Of a stretch of DNA of 64,000 bases, positions 26,626 through 37,171 are shown in pieces. Under the pieces are notes generated by a model, which was not told the DNA's origin, searched no databases, and saw only the letters and a list, made by a program, of their open reading frames with translations. The DNA is taken from assembly GCF_900112645.1 (NCBI RefSeq), contig NZ_FOMO01000003.1, positions 496,001 through 560,000 on the forward strand. Direction: 5' to 3'. The position numbers were made by a program, and so were the translations under genes. The stretch's first letter is position 1. Every line of letters begins with the position of its first letter. Origin of the DNA: Phytopseudomonas straminea. GTDB taxonomy: Bacteria > Pseudomonadota > Gammaproteobacteria > Pseudomonadales > Pseudomonadaceae.

Positions 26626-27093
26626 TCAGTACTTGGCGCCGGTGCGGGTGTTGTTGCCTTTGGCCAGGCGGTCATAGAGCACCACGTTGACCGTGGCCGC
26701 CAGGTTCATGCAGCCCTCGGTGGGGATGTAGACCACTTCTTCGCACCAGTCGCGGATGCTCTTGTCGAGCGAGCCGTCTTCGGGGCCGAAGATATAGAAG
26801 GCACGATCCGGGTGCGTGTAGGTGGGCAGGGGACGGGCGCCATCGACCAGTTCCACGGCGACCGGCGTGCAGCCCAAGGGGATGACTTTCTGCAGGTCAT
26901 CGATGCCGATCAGCGGAATATCCAGGTGCACACGCTTGGTGTCGGTGACGAAGTCGCGGGCGCGCTCATACCGTTTGCCGGTGTAGAAGACCGACGCCAC
27001 GCCGTAGCAGCCAGCGGCGCGCATCACGGCGCCGACGTTTTCCGGCGATTTCGGATTGTAGAGACCGATGCAGCTGTATCGTTTGTTGCCCAC
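26626..27093 (-). CDS. SpoU-family RNA 2'-O-methyltransferase
   Basis: The 155-residue protein is a minimal SPOUT methyltransferase. It has YNPKSPENVGAVMRAAGCYG (substrate/SAM N-motif), FGPEDGSL in the middle and CMNLAATVNVVLYDR at the end, forming the knotted SAM site. Such proteins methylate ribose in tRNA or rRNA; the target nucleotide is not determinable here. It is shorter than TrmH and lacks an L30e-like extension. A terminator lies just after its stop. Confidence 0.87.
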   Translation of the reverse strand: MGNKRYSCIGLYNPKSPENVGAVMRAAGCYGVASVFYTGKRYERARDFVTDTKRVHLDIPLIGIDDLQKVIPLGCTPVAVELVDGARPLPTYTHPDRAFYIFGPEDGSLDKSIRDWCEEVVYIPTEGCMNLAATVNVVLYDRLAKGNNTRTGAKY

Positions 27094-27150
27094 GGACCAG
27101 GCCTCGAGAAAAGGGTCGGCATTATACGGTTTGTGGGCTTTATACGCTTC

Positions 27151-27519
27151 TCAGGACTTTTTCTGCAGCAGCTCGGCCAGGTTGGCAAACGCCTTATGGG
27201 TAGTCTTCGGTCCGGTCTGGCTGGCCGTGGAGCCTTCACTGAAATACTGCTGATCGGTATAGCGGGCGTGTTCGTTGTCGTGACAGAACAGGCACAACAG
27301 CTCCCAGTTGGAGCCGTCCTGGGGGTTGTTGTCGTGGTTGTGGTCACGGTGGTGCACGGTCAGCTCGCTCAGGCGTTTGCCGGAGAATTCGCGGGCGCAG
27401 CGGCCACAGACGTGAGGGTACATGCCCAGCGCCTTGTCCCGGTAGCCTTCTTCACGGCTGCGCTGGGCTTCGGCGAGAATGCGGTCGAGCTTGGAGGTCG
27501 GCGTGGTTGGGCTGCTCAT
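27151..27519 (-). CDS. yajD: HNH nuclease, YajD type
   Basis: The 122-residue protein carries an HNH motif. Zinc-binding CGRC (about 53) and CLFCHDNEH pairs flank LTVHHRDHNHDNNPQ, which holds the catalytic His residues. This matches E. coli YajD, a small nuclease-like protein of unknown role. The start at ATG 27519 (MSSPTTPTSK) is preferred; the frame runs upstream to 27651 but that section overlaps the divergent neighbour's promoter. It lies 57 bases upstream of the methyltransferase, same strand. Confidence 0.87.
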   Translation of the reverse strand: MSSPTTPTSKLDRILAEAQRSREEGYRDKALGMYPHVCGRCAREFSGKRLSELTVHHRDHNHDNNPQDGSNWELLCLFCHDNEHARYTDQQYFSEGSTASQTGPKTTHKAFANLAELLQKKS

Positions 27520-27635
27520 GATCGTTCCTGGCTGGCGTTTGGCGCAGTATATAGTTGGGGCTGTGCAATCAGTCTGCACTTTCCGTCGGCGGCCAATGCC
27601 CAACGCAGCACGTTCCACTTTTTGGAGTACAGACC

Positions 27636-27899
27636 ATGCGCACCCCGTCACTCGTGCTGATCAGCCTGCTGTCGATGGCCGGCATTGCCCAGGCGCAGCA
27701 GCCTCAGTCGGCACCACCCGAGCCGGCTGGCGCCACTCAGACGCCGCAGGTACCGGACCCTTCCAAGGTCGACCCCGATACCCCGCCGGTGATTCGTGAC
27801 GGGCGCGACAACGACGGCTCCACCGAAGCGGCCGATGACGCTTCCGAGGACCCGCATGAGCTGATCCCCGAGCAGCCAGGCGAGCAGGTTCCTGACTGA
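27636..27899 (+). CDS. Small exported acidic, proline-rich protein
   Basis: The 87-residue protein has a signal peptide cleaved near IAQAQ (about 21). The mature part is rich in Pro, Asp and Glu (PDPSKVDPDTPPV, SEDPHELIPEQPG) and is likely disordered in the periplasm. No family recognised. A TGGAG site precedes the ATG at 27636; a longer frame from 27555 adds residues without a signal peptide. It ends 26 bases before the convergent ptrB stop. Confidence 0.6.
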   Translation: MRTPSLVLISLLSMAGIAQAQQPQSAPPEPAGATQTPQVPDPSKVDPDTPPVIRDGRDNDGSTEAADDASEDPHELIPEQPGEQVPD

Positions 27900-27924
27900 C
27901 GCCGTCCGCTGCGATCACCCGCTA

Positions 27925-29961
27925 TCAGCCTGCCGCGCTTATGCCGAGCACCTTGAAGATGAAGGCGTATTCCAGGGCCACATCGCGAATGGCCTGGTAG
28001 CGGCCGCTCATGCCGCCGTGGCCGGCTTCGAGGTCGGTCTTGAGCAGCAGCAGGTTGTTGTCGGTCTTCAGCTCACGCAGCCGCGCCACCCATTTGGCGG
28101 CCTCCCAGTATTGCACGCGGCTATCGTTGTAGCCGGCCACGGCGAGGATCGCCGGATAGCGCTGTGCCTTTACATTTTCGTAAGGGGCGTAGCCTTTGAT
28201 CCGCGCGTGCACCTCGGGCTCGTTGGGGTCGCCCCATTCGTCGTACTCGGTGACCGTCAGCGGGAGTTCCGGGTTGAGCATGGTGTTGAGCACGTCGACG
28301 AAGGGCACCTCTGCGATGGCGGCGGCGAACAGCTCCGGGCGCAGGTTGAGCGTGGCGCCGATCAGCAGACCACCGGCGCTGCCGCCGCTGATCACCAGCT
28401 GCGAGACGCTGGTGAAGTCCTTGGCGATCAGGTGTTCGGCGCAGGCGATGAAATCGCTGAAGCTGTTTTGCTTGTAGGCGAGTTTGCCAGCGCGATACCA
28501 GGCTTCGCCCAGTTCACCGCCACCGCGCACATGGGCGATGGCGAACACCACGCCGCGGTCGAGCAGGCTCAGCCGTGCGTGGGAAAACCAGGGGTCGAGG
28601 CTTTCGCCGTAGGCGCCATAGCCATATAGATAAAGTGGCGCTGCCTGGCCCAGGGCATCACGGCGCGCCACCAGGCTGATCGGTACCTGGGTGCCGTCCG
28701 GCGCGGTCGCCCACAGACGTTGGCTCAGGTAGTCATCAGCATCGAAGTCGCCAAGTACCGGTGTTTCCTTGAGCACCTTCTGGGTGCCGTCGGCCAGGCT
28801 CAGCTCGCGGATCTGCGCTGGCCGATTGAGCGCCTCGTAGCGCAGGCGAATCACCGGGCTGGCGAACGCCAGGCTGTCCTGAACGTACAAGCTGTAGGCC
28901 GCATCCGGCAGGCTGACGCGGTAGCCGGCCATGCCCTGCGGACGCACGTCGATCACCGGCAAGCCGCCTTCGCGCAGGCTGAGTACCAGCGCCGACTCCG
29001 CCAGGCTGACCCCTTCGAGCATGACGTGTTCGTCATGCGCCACCAGTTCCTGCCAGTGAGGCCGGCTGGGCTGCTCGGGCGCTGCGCTGTACAGTGCGAA
29101 GTTGATGCCGCTCTGGTTGCTGCGAATCAGCCAGGCCCACTGGCCGTCCAGCTTGCCGTGGTCGGCGTAGTACTCGTGGCCTTCCTCGCGCGGTGCCAGG
29201 CACTGAAAGGCCCGGTCGGGGCTTTCGGCATCGACAACCCAGCATTCCGTGGTGGTCTTGCTGCCCAGCAGTAGCACCAGCTGGCGCTCGGAGCTGCTGC
29301 GATAGCAGCTGAGAAAGAAACGCTCGTCGGCTTCGTGGAAAACCTGGCTGCTGCGCGCATCGCCCAGGCGAAAACGATGCAGGGTGGCAGGGCGGTGGGT
29401 GTCGTCCAGTTCGCCGTAGAACAAGGTCTGGCTGTCGTTGGCCCAGGTCATGCTGCCGTCGCAGTTCTCGAACGGCAGCTCGGTGATGGTGCCGCTAGCC
29501 AGCTCCTTGACGAACAGCCGATAGATCTCGTCGCCGCTGGTGTCCAGGCTGTAGGCCAGGCGCTGCTGGTCTGGGCTGATGCTGAAGGCGCCCAGGGACA
29601 GAAAGCCGCCTGCGGCAATCTCGTTGGGATCCAGCAGCAGTTGCTCGGCCTTTTCATCGATAGCCAAACCGTCATCGGTCGGGCGAGGGCAGCGATAGTG
29701 GCGCGGGTACTCATCGCCTGCCGTGGTGCGTTGGTAATAGAGGTAGTCGCCCCAGGGCGTGGGCAGCGACAGGTCCGTTTCGCGGATGCGCGCCTTGATT
29801 TCCTGGAACAGCTGCTCGCGCAGCGGCAGGTCGTCCAGCTGGCTTTCCAGGTAGGCGTTCTCGGCACCCAGGTGTTCCAGTACCTCGTCGCTATCGCGTT
29901 CTTCCAGCCAGTTATAGGGATCGGCGCCAGAGGCCTTGCGGGCGATGGGGGCGGTGGTCAT
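27925..29961 (-). CDS. ptrB: Oligopeptidase B (prolyl oligopeptidase family)
   Basis: Oligopeptidase B is a cytoplasmic serine peptidase that cuts short peptides after Arg or Lys. The 678-residue protein has an N-terminal beta-propeller that gates access and a C-terminal alpha/beta hydrolase domain. Nucleophile Ser528 lies in GGSAGG, Asp in NDSRVQYWE and His in EAGHGG. The length and the DPYNWLEERDSDEV opening fit the family. The gene stands alone, divergent from the next one by 185 bases. Confidence 0.92.
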   Translation of the reverse strand: MTTAPIARKASGADPYNWLEERDSDEVLEHLGAENAYLESQLDDLPLREQLFQEIKARIRETDLSLPTPWGDYLYYQRTTAGDEYPRHYRCPRPTDDGLAIDEKAEQLLLDPNEIAAGGFLSLGAFSISPDQQRLAYSLDTSGDEIYRLFVKELASGTITELPFENCDGSMTWANDSQTLFYGELDDTHRPATLHRFRLGDARSSQVFHEADERFFLSCYRSSSERQLVLLLGSKTTTECWVVDAESPDRAFQCLAPREEGHEYYADHGKLDGQWAWLIRSNQSGINFALYSAAPEQPSRPHWQELVAHDEHVMLEGVSLAESALVLSLREGGLPVIDVRPQGMAGYRVSLPDAAYSLYVQDSLAFASPVIRLRYEALNRPAQIRELSLADGTQKVLKETPVLGDFDADDYLSQRLWATAPDGTQVPISLVARRDALGQAAPLYLYGYGAYGESLDPWFSHARLSLLDRGVVFAIAHVRGGGELGEAWYRAGKLAYKQNSFSDFIACAEHLIAKDFTSVSQLVISGGSAGGLLIGATLNLRPELFAAAIAEVPFVDVLNTMLNPELPLTVTEYDEWGDPNEPEVHARIKGYAPYENVKAQRYPAILAVAGYNDSRVQYWEAAKWVARLRELKTDNNLLLLKTDLEAGHGGMSGRYQAIRDVALEYAFIFKVLGISAAG

Positions 29962-30146
29962 GAGTGTCTCCAGAGCGCGGGGCGACCTTGGGGCGTTTCC
30001 AAAAACTGCTGCGACTGGTTTTTAGGAAGGCTGCGAAGGCGCCGAACCGGGTAAAAGCCGTTATCATAAGCGCCTTTGTCGTCTGGCGACCGCGTAAATG
30101 CGCTGCCGCCTGCGCGAGCCCAGTCAAGCCAGGGAACACCGCCCTC

Positions 30147-30620
30147 ATGATCGAAAACGACTATCTCCTCGCCTGGGGCGCCTATGCGATTGCCGCACTG
30201 GGCTGCCTGCTGGTGTGGTTCAAGCTGACCAGCTGGATGTGGCGCTACCTGCGCGAGCCGCTGCGCGTGCTGGTGGCGATCCTTCTGTTTTGCCCGACCA
30301 TCGTCGACCCGGCCAAGGATCTGTTCGCCCCGGCCGTGGCGATCGTCGCCCTCGATCTGCTGTTCAAGGTCGGCAGCAATGCCTGGCGCGCGGTGGCGGA
30401 CCTGGCCATGTACGGGATGATCGCCTTTGCCGTCTACCTGGTGTTCGTGGCCATTCGCTGGCCGTTCCTGAGTCGCGCCAAGGCGCGCAAGGCGGCGCGT
30501 GAAGAGCAGGAGGGCGAGGACAGCGACCTGACCCTGCGCGAGCGTCTGCATCAGGAGCAAGAACCCACTTATTCGGCGCCACGCAGCGGCCGCGGCGCGC
30601 GCGTCGAACCGCGTTTGTAA
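30147..30620 (+). CDS. Integral membrane protein of unknown function
   Basis: The 157-residue protein has three or four hydrophobic spans (about 7-27, 37-52, 58-75 and 87-107) and a charged, Arg-rich cytoplasmic tail (KARKAAREEQEGED, SGRGARVEPRL). I do not recognise a named family. The ATG at 30147 is chosen because upstream codons, open to 29964, lack a hydrophobic pattern. It is followed by an amidotransferase gene after 24 bases and may share its transcript. Confidence 0.72.
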   Translation: MIENDYLLAWGAYAIAALGCLLVWFKLTSWMWRYLREPLRVLVAILLFCPTIVDPAKDLFAPAVAIVALDLLFKVGSNAWRAVADLAMYGMIAFAVYLVFVAIRWPFLSRAKARKAAREEQEGEDSDLTLRERLHQEQEPTYSAPRSGRGARVEPRL

Positions 30621-30644
30621 GCCTGACCAGTCGGGAGCCCGGCC

Positions 30645-31421
30645 ATGTGTGAATTGCTCGGCATGAGTGCCAACGTCCCTACCGATATCGTTTTCAGTTT
30701 TACCGGGCTGATGCAGCGGGGCGGGCGTACCGGGCCGCATCGTGATGGCTGGGGCATCGGCTTCTATGAAGGGCGCGGCCTGCGCCTGTTTCAGGATCCG
30801 CGGGCGAGCAGCGAGTCGGAAGTGGCGCAACTGGTGCAGCGCTACCCGATCAAGAGCGAAGTGGTAATCGGCCATATCCGCCAGGCCAACGTCGGCCGGG
30901 TGTGCCTGGCCAACACCCATCCCTTCGTGCGTGAACTGTGGGGGCGCAACTGGTGCTTCGCCCATAACGGCCAACTGGCCGACTTCCGCCCAGCCCTGAG
31001 CTTCTATCGCGCAGTGGGCGACACCGACAGCGAGTCGTCCTTCTGCGATCTGCTCAACCGCATTCGCACCGCCTTCCCGGAAGCCGTGCCGGTCGAGGTG
31101 CTGTTGCCTGAACTTGTCGCGGCGTGCGCGGCCTATCGACAGCATGGCGTGTTCAACTGCCTGCTCAGCGACGGCGACTGGCTGTTCAGCTTCTGCTCCA
31201 CCAAGCTGGCGCACATCACCCGGCGTGCGCCGTTCGGCCCTGCGCACTTGCGTGACGCCGATATGAGCGTGGATTTTCACGCCGAAACCACGCCCGATGA
31301 CGTAGTTTCGGTGCTGGCCACCGAGCCGTTGACCGACAACGAAGCCTGGTCGGTCTACCAGCCGGGTGAATGGCGTTTGTGGCGCGCGGGCGAGTGCATC
31401 GCCCAGGGCCTGAGCAACTGA
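30645..31421 (+). CDS. Class II glutamine amidotransferase (YafJ-like)
   Basis: The 258-residue protein has an N-terminal nucleophile amidotransferase domain. Cys2 is the predicted catalytic residue after Met removal (MCELLGMS), with GPHRDGWGIGFY, RQANVG and the CFAHNGQLADF motif characteristic of the class. It lacks an obvious acceptor domain, as in E. coli YafJ, so the ammonia acceptor is unknown. Confidence 0.87.
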   Translation: MCELLGMSANVPTDIVFSFTGLMQRGGRTGPHRDGWGIGFYEGRGLRLFQDPRASSESEVAQLVQRYPIKSEVVIGHIRQANVGRVCLANTHPFVRELWGRNWCFAHNGQLADFRPALSFYRAVGDTDSESSFCDLLNRIRTAFPEAVPVEVLLPELVAACAAYRQHGVFNCLLSDGDWLFSFCSTKLAHITRRAPFGPAHLRDADMSVDFHAETTPDDVVSVLATEPLTDNEAWSVYQPGEWRLWRAGECIAQGLSN

Positions 31422-31455
31422 CAGATGTCCCGCGTGGCGGGGCCGCGAGGGAAGG

Positions 31456-31989
31456 ATGATTCGAAGTTATCTGCGTCTGGCGTTGTTCGCTCTGGGGCTG
31501 CTCCTGGGCGTTCAGGTGCCCGGCTTCATCGATGACTACGCCAAGCGCGTCGAAGCCCACCGCCTGGAGTCCGAGCAGAGCCTGAGCGGCTTTCGCGACA
31601 CTGCCCGGCGCTTCTTCGATGGCGACTTGCAGCGACTGGTCGGCCACTACCGCAATAGCAGCGACCCGGTGATGCAAAGCGATGCGCGCAGCGTCGGCCT
31701 GCTGGTCGAACGCTCGGCGCTGCTGGAGCAGGAGTCCCTGGCCATGCAGGGGCCGTGGTATCGACAGGTTTGGCACCTGGCGACCGCGGCCGACTCACAG
31801 TTGCTGGCGGAAACCCGCGCAGCCTATCGCTACCAGGTGCTCCTCGCGCCTGAAGCAATCGCCTGGGGTATCGCCTGCGCACTGTTCCTCGCATGGGTGG
31901 TGGAAAGCATCCTGCTGTTGCTGGCTCTGCCATTCCGGCGCCGCGAGCGTCGCAGCGTGCCCGAGCGACAGACGCCGCGCATGCGCTAG
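31456..31989 (+). CDS. DUF2937-type membrane protein
   Basis: The 177-residue protein has an N-terminal hydrophobic segment (about 5-25, GLLLGVQVPGFIDDY) and a second span near the C-terminus (about 135-158). A soluble, helix-rich middle domain lies between. The FxDxYAKRVxAHxxE pattern fits the DUF2937 family of proteobacterial proteins of unknown function. It lies 34 bases after the amidotransferase gene, and the three genes from 30147 probably form an operon. Confidence 0.7.
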   Translation: MIRSYLRLALFALGLLLGVQVPGFIDDYAKRVEAHRLESEQSLSGFRDTARRFFDGDLQRLVGHYRNSSDPVMQSDARSVGLLVERSALLEQESLAMQGPWYRQVWHLATAADSQLLAETRAAYRYQVLLAPEAIAWGIACALFLAWVVESILLLLALPFRRRERRSVPERQTPRMR

Positions 31990-32044
31990 TGCGTGCATGA
32001 ACCCACCACGCGATATTCGGTATTGCGCAAGTTGCGTGGCCTGC

Positions 32045-32098
32045 GTCGAGCGAAGCGGTACCCAGGTTGCCCATCTCCAGGGTGCCGCTTCGCTCGAC
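32045..32098. repeat. Long inverted repeat between convergent genes
   Basis: GTCGAGCGAAGCGGTACCC (32045-32063) pairs with GGGTGCCGCTTCGCTCGAC (32080-32098), one G-T mismatch in 19 bases. It differs from the GTGGGAGC REP family. A bidirectional terminator or a second dispersed palindrome family are both possible. Confidence 0.75.
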
Positions 32099-32117
32099 CC
32101 AGGCTACAGGTGCGCAA

Positions 32118-33296
32118 CTACTTGGCCAGAAAACGCATGCCGTCTTCCAGGCCCTGCAGGGTCAGCGGGAACATCTGGTCGTTGATCAGATCGCGTATGA
32201 TGCGCGTCGAACTGGTGTAGTCCCAGGCTTCGCGCGGGTAGGGGTTGATCCAGATGAGCTTCTTGTAGGTTTCCATGAAGCGCTGCAGCCACAGGTAACC
32301 CGCTTCCTCGTTCCAGTGCTCGACGCTGCCGCCAGGCTGGGTGATCTCGTAGGGCGCCATGGCCGCGTCACCGATAAACACCACCTTGTAGTCGGCGCCG
32401 TACTTGTGCAGCAGGTCGTGGGTGGACACCCGCTCGGACGTGCGGCGCAGGTTGTTCTTCCACACCGATTCGTACACGCAGTTATGGAAGTAGAAATACT
32501 CCATATGCTTGAACTCGGTACGGCAGGCCGAAAACAGCTCCTCGCAGACCTTCACGTGAGCGTCCATCGAGCCGCCGATATCGAAGAGCAGGAGCAGCTT
32601 GACGGTGTTGCGTCGCTCCGGGCGCATCTGGATGTTCAAGAGGCCGCCGTCGCGGGCGGTGTGGTCGATGGTGCCGTCCAGGTCCAGCTCGTCCTGGGCG
32701 CCCTGGCGGGCGAACTTGCGCAGGCGGCGCAGTGCGACCTTGATGTTGCGCGTGCCGATCTCCACCGAGTCGTCGAGGTTCTTGTACTCGCGCTGGTCCC
32801 ACACCTTGACCGCCTTGCCCTGGCGCTTGCCGGCATCGCCGACGCGGATGCCTTCCGGGTTGTAGCCGCCCGAGCCGAAGGGGCTGGTGCCGCCGGTGCC
32901 GATCCATTTATTGCCGCCAGCGTGGCGTTCCTTCTGTTCTTCCAGGCGCTTCTTGAACTCCTCGATCAGCTTGTCGAGACCGCCAAGCGACTGGATCTGC
33001 GCGCGTTCCTCGTCGGTCAGTGAACGCTCGAATTCCTTGCGCAGCCACTCTTCGGGAATCAACGCTTCGAGGGGCTGATCGAGGTTCTGCAAACCGTCGA
33101 AGTAGGCGGAAAAGGCCCGGTCGAACTTGTCGAAGTGCCGCTCGTCCTTCACCAGAATGGCACGAGCCAGGTAATAGAACTCGTCCATGTCGGCGAACAC
33201 GACCTTGTGCTCGAGCGCACTGATCAGGTCTAGCAACTCGCGCAGGGACACCGGCACCTTGGCCGCGCGCATTTCGTTGAACAGGTTGAGCAGCAT
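32118..33296 (-). CDS. CoxE-like protein with von Willebrand factor A domain
   Basis: The 392-residue protein has an N-terminal region typical of CoxE-like proteins (MLLNLFNEMRAAKVPVSLRE) and a C-terminal vWA domain. The metal-ion site reads FDIGGSM, in place of the canonical DxSxS. Such proteins work with MoxR ATPases, acting as a metal-dependent adaptor to remodel client proteins. The MoxR gene sits 404 bases upstream, separated by a GFA-family gene. The stop lies 20 bases from the long inverted repeat. Confidence 0.85.
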   Translation of the reverse strand: MLLNLFNEMRAAKVPVSLRELLDLISALEHKVVFADMDEFYYLARAILVKDERHFDKFDRAFSAYFDGLQNLDQPLEALIPEEWLRKEFERSLTDEERAQIQSLGGLDKLIEEFKKRLEEQKERHAGGNKWIGTGGTSPFGSGGYNPEGIRVGDAGKRQGKAVKVWDQREYKNLDDSVEIGTRNIKVALRRLRKFARQGAQDELDLDGTIDHTARDGGLLNIQMRPERRNTVKLLLLFDIGGSMDAHVKVCEELFSACRTEFKHMEYFYFHNCVYESVWKNNLRRTSERVSTHDLLHKYGADYKVVFIGDAAMAPYEITQPGGSVEHWNEEAGYLWLQRFMETYKKLIWINPYPREAWDYTSSTRIIRDLINDQMFPLTLQGLEDGMRFLAK

Positions 33297-33305
33297 GGCG
33301 CGTCC

Positions 33306-33700
33306 TCAGTGGCGGTCATCGACGGGCAGGCCGTCGTTGAGGCAGTACCAGTCGGCCTTCGAGCGGGTGTAGATGTGCTTCTGCTCGACCGTCGGCAGGG
33401 GCGTGTCCAGGGTGCCAAGTGCCACCGACACCCACTTGGGGTAAGGCTTCTCGGAAAACCATTGCAGGTTCGAGCCACAGCACTGGCAGAAGGTACGGCT
33501 CACGCCGGGCGAAGAACTGAAGGTGCTGACCGATGCCTCACCTTCGGTGAAGCGAAAATGCTCGCGGCGCACATTGCCGTAGCTGGCGAACGCCGCGCCA
33601 TGGGCTTTGCGGCACTGGCTGCAATGGCAATGACTGGCCGACTCGATGGGGGCGTCGATCTGGTATTTCACCGTGCCGCACAGGCAACTGCCACTATGCA

Positions 33701-33701
<1 letters not shown>
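33306..33701 (-). CDS. GFA-family (glutathione-dependent formaldehyde-activating-like) protein
   Basis: The 131-residue protein has the zinc-binding cysteine pattern of the GFA fold: CLCG near the N-terminus, HCHCSQC at about 24-30 and FCQCCGS near 71-77. The family founder was proposed to bind glutathione and formaldehyde, but most members are unassigned. Its start overlaps the stop of the MoxR gene, so it is co-translated inside a MoxR/vWA operon. That placement is unusual and suggests insertion between partners. Confidence 0.85.
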
Positions 33702-34546
<845 letters not shown>

Positions 34547-34650
34547 CGGGAATCCTCACGCGGGGCAGGCGAATGCGAAAGCGCCGACTATAGCTCGTGC
34601 AGCTTGTAACTGTGAACGCCGCCGAGGTATTCAGTCACTGAATGGACGGC

Positions 34651-35724
34651 TCACGGCTCTTCAGCGGCGTCCCGTTCGAAACCACTGTTGAAGGCCTGCA
34701 CGAAGCCGTTGCGCAGGATGCCGATAAAGGCCTCGAAGGCGCTGACGTTTTGTTGCTTGGTGCTGCCACGCAGTTCCACACGGGTGGCGATCTGGTCACG
34801 CGGCTGATTGCGCAGCACCTTTTCACTGCCGGCGACCACCGCTTCCCAGATCGAGCGGAAAAAACCCTTGTTCTGGTTCTCTACGTCCTGCTGCCAGTCG
34901 AACACCTCGACGTTGCGCAGCAGTGGCTTGATGTAGCCGCTGAGCTGGGAGTCCTCGGCGAAGGCCTCGATGACGATATCGCCGGTGCCCGATTTGAAGT
35001 CGAACTTACCGTAGGCGTTGGCCAGGTCATTCAGGCGTGGCAGCTCGATGTTGGTGGCGCGCACGCGGAACTCGAAATCCTGGAAGTTGTGGAAAGGGTC
35101 GAACACGGCACTGGCTTCCAGCGGTGCCTGGTTCATCAGCTTGGCCTTGCCCTCGAAACGCGCGACGCGGTCGCCCTGTTCGTCCGCCACGTTGGTCAGG
35201 TTGTAGAAGCTGGCCTGGATGGCGTTGGCCTTGAGCTTCACCGGCGGCGAGGAATTGAAGTTGTAGAAACCCAGGGTGCCGTCGTTGATTCGCGCTTCGT
35301 TTAGGGTGATAGGCAACAGTTTGTTCAGCTGTTCGCGCCAGTCGGTGCCTTCACCTGTCTGCGAATCCTCGCGGCTCTTGCCGTCGACGAAGTTGACCTC
35401 CGGGCGCTCGAATACCACCCGGGCGACCACGGCGCGTTTTTCCAGCAGTTCGTTCCAGCTCACCGAGATATCGATCTGCGGTGCGTCGACGAAAGGGACG
35501 GGGAGGTCCTGGTTGACCTTGACGATGCGCAAGCCGTTGATCCGATAGCCGCCGCGCCACAGTGCCACGTCGATGTCATCGATATGGCCGCGGTAGTCGC
35601 CCATTTCGGCCAGCTTTTCGTTCAGGTAGTCGCGCACCATGTAGGGCAGGGCGACGTGCACCGCCAGCAGCAGGGCAAGCAGGCCGAGGCAGATCCACAG
35701 GGGCAGGCTGTAGCGACGTTTCAT
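34651..35724 (-). CDS. AsmA-like DUF748 protein
   Basis: The 357-residue protein has an N-terminal membrane anchor (about 10-27) and a long beta-rich periplasmic domain with the DUF748 pattern (WRGGYRINGLRIVK, EARINDGTLGFYNF). AsmA/TamB-like proteins are thought to move lipids between membranes; DUF748 itself is not defined. ATG at 35724 (MKRRYSLPLW) follows GGAGG-like bases; the frame from 35820 is over-long. It is divergent from cysK by 135 bases. Confidence 0.8.
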   Translation of the reverse strand: MKRRYSLPLWICLGLLALLLAVHVALPYMVRDYLNEKLAEMGDYRGHIDDIDVALWRGGYRINGLRIVKVNQDLPVPFVDAPQIDISVSWNELLEKRAVVARVVFERPEVNFVDGKSREDSQTGEGTDWREQLNKLLPITLNEARINDGTLGFYNFNSSPPVKLKANAIQASFYNLTNVADEQGDRVARFEGKAKLMNQAPLEASAVFDPFHNFQDFEFRVRATNIELPRLNDLANAYGKFDFKSGTGDIVIEAFAEDSQLSGYIKPLLRNVEVFDWQQDVENQNKGFFRSIWEAVVAGSEKVLRNQPRDQIATRVELRGSTKQQNVSAFEAFIGILRNGFVQAFNSGFERDAAEEP

Positions 35725-35859
35725 CGGAGGTGTCCGGTTGCGCGGTGTGTGGAAGTGGACTGCCGCCGATCGGCCTGAGTTCGACTTTCCAGACGCTGGA
35801 CGCGCCTGGGCTTGAGGCATAGGCTGACGGGCTCAGTCATGACAAGGAACCGGTATACC

Positions 35860-36834
<975 letters not shown>

Positions 36835-36850
36835 GTAGCTGGCGGCACTA

Positions 36851-36894
36851 TTGATTGGCTCGTCTCCAGCGCCCGCCAGGGGCGAGCCGATCAA
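36851..36894. terminator. Hairpin after cysK
   Basis: TTGATTGGCTCG (36851-36862) pairs with CGAGCCGATCAA (36883-36894), with one G-T pair, over a GC-rich 20-base loop. There is no T-tract, so factor-independent termination is uncertain. Confidence 0.45.
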
Positions 36895-36970
36895 GCTGAA
36901 CGAGTGACGAGCTAACGCGTAGATATTGCCTGGTCACGAACCGACGGAGAGTCGAGCCGGTTCTGTCGAA

Positions 36971-37032
36971 TGTGGGAGGGAACCATGCGCCCGATTCGCG
37001 GGCATGAACCAGGCGTCCCAGCCCGCTCCCAC
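36971..37032. repeat. Divergent REP-type palindrome
   Basis: TGTGGGAGGG...GCCCGCTCCCAC frames a copy of the window's REP family with a disturbed centre (GCGGGCATGAACC). It is less regular than the copies at 15440 and 18036. The cysK to exporter gap (36835-37171) otherwise holds the hairpins listed and no gene. Confidence 0.7.
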
Positions 37033-37077
37033 GGTAGGCCGCTAATCTCGGCTTGCCTTCAACTTCGCGCCTCCCCG

Positions 37078-37100
37078 TAGGGTGGGCGCAGCCCACCAAC
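37078..37100. repeat. Short dispersed-type hairpin (GGTGGGC/GCCCACC)
   Basis: GGTGGGC (37081-37087) and GCCCACC (37091-37097) pair around a 3-base loop, inside TAGGGTGGGCGCAGCCCACC. This short hairpin type recurs in gammaproteobacterial intergenic DNA; only one copy was noticed here. Confidence 0.6.
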
Positions 37101-37171
37101 TTCACCGTTCGACACCGCGTTTAGGTCGGACGAAAAAGTATCGGCTCCCGCCTAATCACGAAGGGCTCTAC

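Noticed and set aside
26280..26675. Long minus-strand frame across the tandem repeats (and a second plus-strand frame at 26304-26564)
   Set aside because: Because the repeat length is 42 bases, any frame stays open through the array. The plus-strand frame with signal peptide and ribosome site explains the DNA, and the others lack both.
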